Of a stretch of 64,000 bases of DNA, positions 57,751-64,000 are shown one piece after another. The first letter of the stretch is position 1. Every line of letters starts with the position of its first letter. A model generated the notes under the pieces. It had not been told where the DNA came from. It ran no database searches and saw nothing but the letters and a program-made list of their open reading frames with translations. The DNA is from Lumbricus rubellus (taxonomy: Eukaryota > Annelida > Clitellata > Crassiclitellata > Lumbricidae), in assembly GCA_945859605.1 (NCBI GenBank), contig OX243819.1:4466958-4530957 (forward strand). Reading direction: 5' to 3'. Both the position numbers and the translations under genes were made by a program.

Positions 57751-58449
57751 GTTTTTAATTAAATAATGAAACCATGCTGTTGGGGTCATATTGGTACTTC
57801 AATTCTCTACATATGTGGAAATTTTTAGAAAGATTAATCGCCAGGCATTAGAGATAATAAGAAAACATTTTATTGAATCTGACAGAAAATTGCTTGTAAA
57901 CTGCAATTTCGGCATATGAAGTTTAAATATTCATATCTTTTTACCCGTTCAACTTTTTCTCATGAAATTTTGGAATCATATTCTTGGTCCAATTCTCGAA
58001 ATATTTGGAAACTTTTAGCTTGATATGTTATCAGGCATTAGAGATATATGAAAAACAATTTGGCTTAGTTTTTATTGAATCACGGTGTATACAACCAATG
58101 CATAACCAATTAACCATTGTGATTGTTTAGCGCAGCATAGCTACTGTAAGTGTATAGCGAAAACTACTGTAAACTCCTAGCATTGTTAGTATAACTAGTA
58201 CTACATGTATGAATGTCTTCCAATGCATAAGTTCACGACCAGTTAATTAAACCGAGTGATTTTCATAGAGACCACAGGTCTCAAACAGGATTGTCGGGTT
58301 CGTGTGTCTAATGCGCGAATCTACCAACTGATGTATACAACTGATACCAAGCGAACATTTTAGGACAATTATACAGGAGTTCTCTAAGACAGAAGAATGG
58401 GTACCCAGCGGAGGATAAGCTGTTTCAACCTTGTAAATATCAAGTGGAG

Positions 58450-58600
58450 AAGGAAATAAATGCAGGTCAGAACAGAACGGACAGATACAGAGAGAAGTAG
58501 AGAGACCAGAAAGGACAGATACAGAGAGAAATAGAGAGACCAGAAAGGACAGATACAGAGAGAAATAGAGAGACCAGAAAGGACAGATACTGAGAGGAAG
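58450..58600. repeat. 34-bp tandem repeat, 3-4 units
   Basis: Unit starting GGACAGATACAGAGAGAAAT and ending AGAGAGACCAGAAA. The surrounding 58430-58632 block recurs inverted at 61005-61122 with a single unit. Confidence 0.85.
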
Positions 58601-58639
58601 TTGGAAGATCTTGATGCAGTACACTTAAAACTCTTCTTC

Positions 58640-59690
58640 ACAAAAAAGACTCAATAATATAATAAAATTATTGTTCACATGCATATATAATATCTGGCGA
58701 ATGTTATACTTCGTCCTTCCTCAGCATCATCCTCCCACCGTCCTCTTCTTTCATCCAACAGACTTAAGCTACATTTGTTATGGCGTTATCTCCAGATCAA
58801 GTCAGGGTGGGAATTGTCATGAACCAGTCAGGGTAGAAGTTGGCCTAAACAAGTCAGAATGGGAGTTTTTCTCTCTCTGCAAATCACACAATGCCCATAA
58901 TTAAGAGAACAGCCAATAGAAAATTTTGCTGAGAACTGTAGGTTATAAATAGATATAAAATGAGATTGTAAGTCAATCAGTTAACGAGAGAGGAAGCCGT
59001 GCTATCCGCTGAAAAATGAACACGACTACAATAGAACGGAATAACTCTATTCCCTTCATTGACTTATTCAATCATTTCTCGTGATCTGCAGATTGTTTTG
59101 TCAATAATTAGTCGCTGAATATTTTATTTGCTAATTGTAATCCAATCAACCGAACTCAGATATTATCTTAATTATTATTGCAACCGATGAATAATTAGTG
59201 CAGCTATTGCGAAACGTGATCGTTAGATTAATTATTTGGCGCAAGTGTTACGAACTATATTCTACATTCTTTTAACACGCAGTTATTTATGTTAAACGTG
59301 CATTAGTTTATTATGAATACATGATTGTACAATGTACATGATTATACATTTTAACACTTTGTATAAAATACTTACTTCACTGTAAATAATTAAATAATCG
59401 AGCATGTTAAAAAGTCATAAAATGACGTAAATTTGCGAGTGGTTAAGTTCGATTTTCTCTAATTCAAAACTCTATTATAAATATAATTATTTTGAATGAC
59501 GAAAGTCTATTGTAGGTAAACCACGTGTTAGAAGAAGCACCGGTTGAAACAGATAGACTGATATAGGAAGGAGACATAAACGATGACAAGGAGAGTGACA
59601 TGGAGGTCACGAAGGAGGTATACGCATGGAGCGAGAGATGAAGAAAGAAGGAGAATGACAGAAAGAGATAAAGACGAAGGCGGACGGAGT
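58640..59690. other. Non-coding, AT-rich
   Basis: No exon or element recognised. Confidence 0.4.
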
Positions 59691-59699
59691 AGGAAAAAG

Positions 59700-59872
59700 A
59701 ACAGAAACAGAGATACAGACACAGAGAGACAGACACAGAGAGACAGACACAGATAGAGACACAGAGAGACAGAACCAGAGAGACAGACACAGAGAGACAG
59801 ACACAGAGAGACAGACACAGAGAGACAGACACAGAGAGACAGACACAGATAGAGACTCAGAGAGACAGAACG
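59700..59872. repeat. (CAGAGAGACAGA)n-type array
   Basis: Units of CAGACACAGAGAGA with occasional variants. Confidence 0.92.
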
Positions 59873-60144
59873 AGAGAGAAGGAAAAGGAGAAACAATTAG
59901 ATGGTTGCTTTCCGATAAGAAACAGTAATGTCGCCTTCTGTAGCATATTCGTAGGTTAAAATGGGCGCTATATAATAATTTTCAGATTAATATTGTCAAA
60001 TAAAAAGCACATTTTAAAGCGTGTGAACAAAATTCAAGACTTCAATCACAACATTTAATGAAACCCAAAGAGGCATTTAACTAACAGCTGATTTGTCGAC
60101 AATACTTGCTTAAATGAGACTGTATTACATTGAATATATATTTG

Positions 60145-60260
60145 TTTAAATATATATATATATATATATATATATTGAATATATATACATACTTGTTTAA
60201 ATATATATATTGAATATATATATATACTTGTTTGTATATATATATATATATATATATATA
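60145..60260. repeat. (AT)n cluster
   Basis: Several (AT)n runs separated by TTGAATATAT and ACTTGTTTAAATAT, suggesting local duplication. Confidence 0.9.
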
Positions 60261-60821
60261 GTATATATATACTTGGTTAAATGAGACAGTAATATATTGT
60301 CCTTCAAAGCAAACCGTACATGGAACAGTTGAACATCTATATAACTAGATTCTTCTTCGTTAACGATGACAAGTAGAGCGACACCAAAAATTTACGGTTA
60401 CAGTCAGACTGAAGAATTCTTCTAATGACATGCACAGAAGACTACATTGTATGCATGACGAGAATATCAACATCCAGCAATCGAGAAAGAAAATTAAAAG
60501 AGTGCTGCAGGTCGCCTCTAAAATGCATAACTGCGTGGACGAGAAGTAGGAAAGCAAGACAGATATACAAGCAGGCAGACAGGCAGACAGACAGACAGAC
60601 AAACAGAAATCGTTGTTGTTTTCATGCGTAACATTTGAAGCCAAATAGTGACACACAGCGATCCGGACAAAACCCATGAGAAATGCAGGTGGCGTGTTAG
60701 GATTCAGGTCGTCTCAGTTCTCCTGGTCAAACATTTGAGGATTCTACCCTTGCTTGCAACTAATCATTCAACTAATCATTCGGCAAATGGAAACTAATTG
60801 ATTGGCTGATGAAGAAATCGT

Positions 60822-60893
60822 TCAATCAATCAATAAGTCAATCAATCAATCAATCAATCAATCAGTCAATCAATCAATCAATCAATCAATCAG

Positions 60894-60924
<31 letters not shown>

Positions 60925-60945
60925 GTCAGCCAATCAATCAATCGC
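60822..60945. repeat. (AATC)n microsatellite
   Basis: AATCAATC repeat with AGTC variants. Confidence 0.94.
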
Positions 60946-61004
60946 TGAACAGCTGAACAACTCCTTGCAACTCACAATCATCAAAATTAATACACTTCCA
61001 TGTT

Positions 61005-61122
61005 AAGTGTTTTGTGTCAAGATTTTCCAACTCCCTCCCGGTAGGCTATCTGTACTTTCTGGTCACTCTACTTCTCTCTGTATCTGTTCTGTCTTGCATT
61101 TATTTCCTTCTCCACTTGATAT
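61005..61122 (-). repeat. Inverted copy of the 58430-58632 block
   Basis: GTCAAGATTTTCCAACTCCC through CCTTCTCCACTTGATAT is the complement of the 58430-58632 block. It is bracketed by a direct repeat ACAACTCCTTGCAACTCACA (60957 and 61124). Confidence 0.75.
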
Positions 61123-61166
61123 GAACAACTCCTTGCAACTTACAATCATCAAATTAATACACTTGC

Positions 61167-62879
61167 GAAACGTATTCAACGACATAGATTGTTTCTGTTG
61201 ACATGACTTGGACATGCTATGCCAATTAAGGTGAGTAAATAAATCACATCAACACGTGACCTATAATAATTGGTCCTAGACTTGAAATAATGACATATTA
61301 CTTCAACACCTCATTAAGGACTCAAACAATTCAACAAGTTAAGAAATCCTGGACTGCCGAATTGAACAGCCGACTTCGGAATACGGAAGGCAGAGTTTGT
61401 AACAGTACTGTTGTCAACAACTTAAACGACTTGTCTATGCTTTAAAAAAGTAACTAAGAAATCATTGCAGGTCGCTCTTAAAAGCATCAAACCTTCATTT
61501 TGCAGAATATTACTTTTATGGCAGAACTTACTCTTTAGAATACAAATAAATATAACCATGCAGTCATCATCATCTGATGCGCCTTTCAGATAACAGAACA
61601 TTATAAGAAATCAAAGCATGCGACTAGATGCTGTACACAAAATAATGACGCAATATTCTAACAGATATTCTACAAACTAGAAGCCTACGATGACACGAAC
61701 AAAGTACGACTGATGATTGAGAGTTGAGAGTTACTTATAAAGTCACGAACAACGACATAAAAACTTTATCTACATTTTTTCACACGATTTCAATAATTAC
61801 TCACGAGCTGCACGGACACGATAAACGACGAACTTCTAACCTCGTGAGATTCTCGATTTAGGCTACACGTTCCTTAATCACTCATTTCTTTTGCTCAGCT
61901 CTTTTGTCGTAATTAGTGAAAAAGCAAATTAAATAATGTGGCTAATTCATTTATAACATAATACAAAATGGATGCAGTTCCGCTGCGTAGCCATGCCAAA
62001 AGAAATGATTGTTTTGTTTACGTCATAGTTTGAAAATTTTGATTCCCTACTGCATGCATAGGCTAAATTTGATTTTCAAATTTACATAATATCATCATAT
62101 ATTGCATTTTTATCCGAGGTAAGTGTAACAAATTACATTCCACTTTATACAAATATGAAAAATATATATGTATATCGTGTATGCATAATTGCATATACAG
62201 AAGTAATATATGTACATGTATGTCATGAATGTAGGCCTATACTCATGTGCATAATATTTTATTATAATTTTAACATCGCGATTGTTTTATCTTTGTCTGT
62301 ATTATAATCTGTAATGCGTATAATTATGCAGTACTTGCATGTTTCTAAATACTATTCAAAACATAATTTTTTAGACAATATGTTAAACTTATATTTTCCT
62401 TCCGCGTGAAGTTAGGTAATGAAGTTGAGTAACTATGGACTTCCTGTGTGCATTTCCCTGATGGTAACTAACTGGTCTCAGCTTTTCCAGTTTGCACGAG
62501 TCTCTCCCAGCGCCGCTGTCTTCCATCTGGAGATGACCTTGGTGGTGGTGGTGGTGATTAGATCACCTCCAGGGTACTTCCATTTGTCCGGGTTTCATTG
62601 ACGACAATCGTCTCCTTGTGGGTGTCTCGCCACGGCATGATGAGCTTCCGAAAACGCTGCAAGCAATGATACACACAAACACAAACACATAGACACCACG
62701 TCACCCTTCACCAACCAATCATTTGGTTCCATCTTCCAATTCTCCCATTCATAAGCTGAATCGGAGAAGTTAAGGGAATTAAATGAAGATGTTCAATAAT
62801 AAAAGTCGAAAAATCAGAGAAAAGATGAAGGCGTGCAATCAAACAGGTTGCCGCATTAAGCAACCCTACTGGAGGAGAG
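61167..62879. other. Non-coding
   Basis: No exon or element recognised. Confidence 0.4.
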
Positions 62880-63030
62880 AGGAAGAAAGGAAGGAAGGAA
62901 GAAAAGGAGGAAGGAAAGAAGAAAGGAAGGACGAAAGGAAAGAAGGAAGAAAAGAAGGAAGAAAAGGAGGAAGGAAAGAAGAAAGGAAGGACGAAAGGAA
63001 AGAAGGAAGAAAAGAAGGAAGGGACGTAGA
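62880..63030. repeat. GGAA-rich tract with 60-bp duplication
   Basis: A 60-bp purine block containing GAAAGGAAGGACGAAAGG is repeated (62901 and 62961). Confidence 0.88.
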
Positions 63031-63109
63031 ATAAATGTCTGACGGAAGTATGGAAGACTGGAGCGGAATAGATGAAGAAATGAAGGCGGAAGAAATGAAG
63101 GCGATAATA

Positions 63110-64000
63110 TACTGGAATGCTTAGTTGTATTATCCTGTCTTATACCTGACTGAGTGATCCAGGTGTGGTGATGAGATATACTGAAATGCTTAGTTGTATT
63201 ATCCTGTCTTATACCTGACTGAGTGATTCAGGTGTGGTGATGAGATATACTGAAGTATATACTGGGGCGCGGTGGTCTAGTGGTGGCGTCGTTGCCTTGG
63301 AGCCGGAAGGTCCGAGGTTCGAATCCACCTCCCCGCGTAAGGACCTTGGGCAAGTCCTTCACTTACAATCGCTCAGCGCTTCGGCGTGAAACTCCGATGC
63401 AGTGTCCGCTCTGCATCGGGAGCGCCTCTGAGTAGAGAGCTTGAAGGGGCGCTATAACAAGTGCACATACATACATACATACATGAAATGCTTAGTTGTT
63501 TTATCCTGTCTTATACCTGACTGAGTGATCCAGGTGTGGTGAATAGATATACTGAAATGCTTAGTTGTATTATCCTGTATTATACCTGGCTGAGTGATCC
63601 AGGTGTGGTGATGAGATATACTGAAATGCTTAGTTGTATTATCCTGTCTTATACCTGGCTGAGTGATCCAGGTGTGGTGAATAGATATACTGAAATGCTT
63701 AGTTGTATTATCCTGTATTATACCTGACTGAGTGATCCAGGTGTGGTGAATAGATATACTGAAATGCTTAGTTGTATTATCCTGTCTTATACCTGACTGA
63801 GTGATCCAGGTGTGGTGATGAGATATACTGGAATGCTTAGTTGTATTATCCTGTCTTATACCTGACTGAGTGATCCAGGTGTGGTGATGAGATATACTGA
63901 AATGCTTAGTTGTTTTATCCTGTCTTATACCTGACTGAGTGATCCAGGTGTGGTGATGAGATATACTGAAATGCTTGGTTGTATTATCCTGTCTTATACC
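63110..64000 (+). repeat. 69-bp minisatellite, runs off the window
   Basis: AATGC anchors occur at 63116, 63185, 63487, 63556, 63625, 63694, 63763, 63832, 63901 and 63970, giving exactly 69 bp except across the SINE. The unit includes TTAGTTGTATTATCCTGTC and GAGTGATCCAGGTGTGG. Two variants (TGATGAGAT and TGAATAGAT) alternate irregularly. The array continues past the window end. Confidence 0.97.
63264..63484 (+). mobile_element. tRNA-derived SINE inserted in the minisatellite
   Basis: A box TGGTCTAGTGG and B box GGTTCGAATCC sit within a tRNA-like head. The body contains CAGCGCTTCGGCGTGAAAC and GGAGCGCCTC, and the tail is (CATA)n. Array units on each side stop and restart at TGAA, so a short target duplication is likely. 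Same family as 2279-2510. Confidence 0.88.

Larger units (their letters stand above)
56861..58087 (+). mobile_element. Tc1/mariner-family relic with compound terminal repeats (1227 bp)
   Basis: Ends CACCGTGATTCAATAAAAAC and its complement, with TA outside both (56859-56860 and 58088-58089). Each terminal repeat is about 300-400 bp and made of two tandem units of about 202 bp (left units start at 56867 and 57069). The right end holds one full and one partial unit. Confidence 0.88.

Noticed and set aside
63264..63340. Functional tRNA gene
   Set aside because: A and B boxes are present, but the body, (CATA)n tail and other copies show it is a SINE.

Overview
This is a piece of an animal nuclear genome. 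The evidence is an intron-split gene with GT/AG splice sites, long introns, abundant microsatellites, tRNA-derived SINEs, MITEs with clean target-site duplications (TSDs), Tc1/mariner relics and non-LTR retrotransposons. The density of transposon debris and the many TAGGCCTA-type palindromes suggest a marine invertebrate, possibly a deuterostome such as an echinoderm. That placement is a guess from style, not a proof. No bacterial-type operon, CRISPR array or rRNA is present, and no authentic tRNA gene was recognised.

One host gene is supported: an extracellular, probably GPI-anchored alpha-carbonic anhydrase on the + strand. Eight coding exons run from 28996 to 56721. Their phases join without a break into 327 codons plus a stop (984 nt). 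All core catalytic residues are present: three zinc-binding His, the Thr/Glu gate, the proton-shuttle His and a Cys pair. The gene spans 27.7 kb because intron 1 is 16.3 kb and intron 3 is 6.1 kb, and both are full of mobile DNA.

Layout. 1-28995 is upstream non-coding DNA with many MITEs (Harbinger-like, hAT-like, piggyBac-like), SINE copies, LINE tails, long microsatellites, and a 5'-truncated reverse-transcriptase element (21771-23743) bounded on both sides by (ATT)n. 28996-45354 is exon 1 and intron 1. This intron holds two hAT MITEs with perfect 8-bp TSDs, (CTGT), (GGT) and (ACAT) arrays, a 1.17-kb satellite of 20-bp units, and a decayed mariner element. 45355-56721 holds exons 2-8. Intron 3 contains, in antisense, a near full-length element with an intact 990-codon ORF (zinc finger, reverse transcriptase, restriction-like endonuclease), again flanked on both sides by (ATT)n. 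56861-58087 is a mariner relic whose end carries the first AATAAA after the gene's stop codon. 58088-64000 is non-coding DNA ending in a 69-bp minisatellite that was invaded by a SINE.

The most interesting signals are four. Two divergent copies of one endonuclease-type retrotransposon family both sit inside (TAA)n, as in Dong-type target-specific elements. About 58 tandem copies of a 20-bp unit carry a perfect extended nuclear-receptor half-site. A 146-bp duplication that looks perfect brackets exon 6. A mariner relic has compound terminal repeats and may provide the gene's polyadenylation signal.
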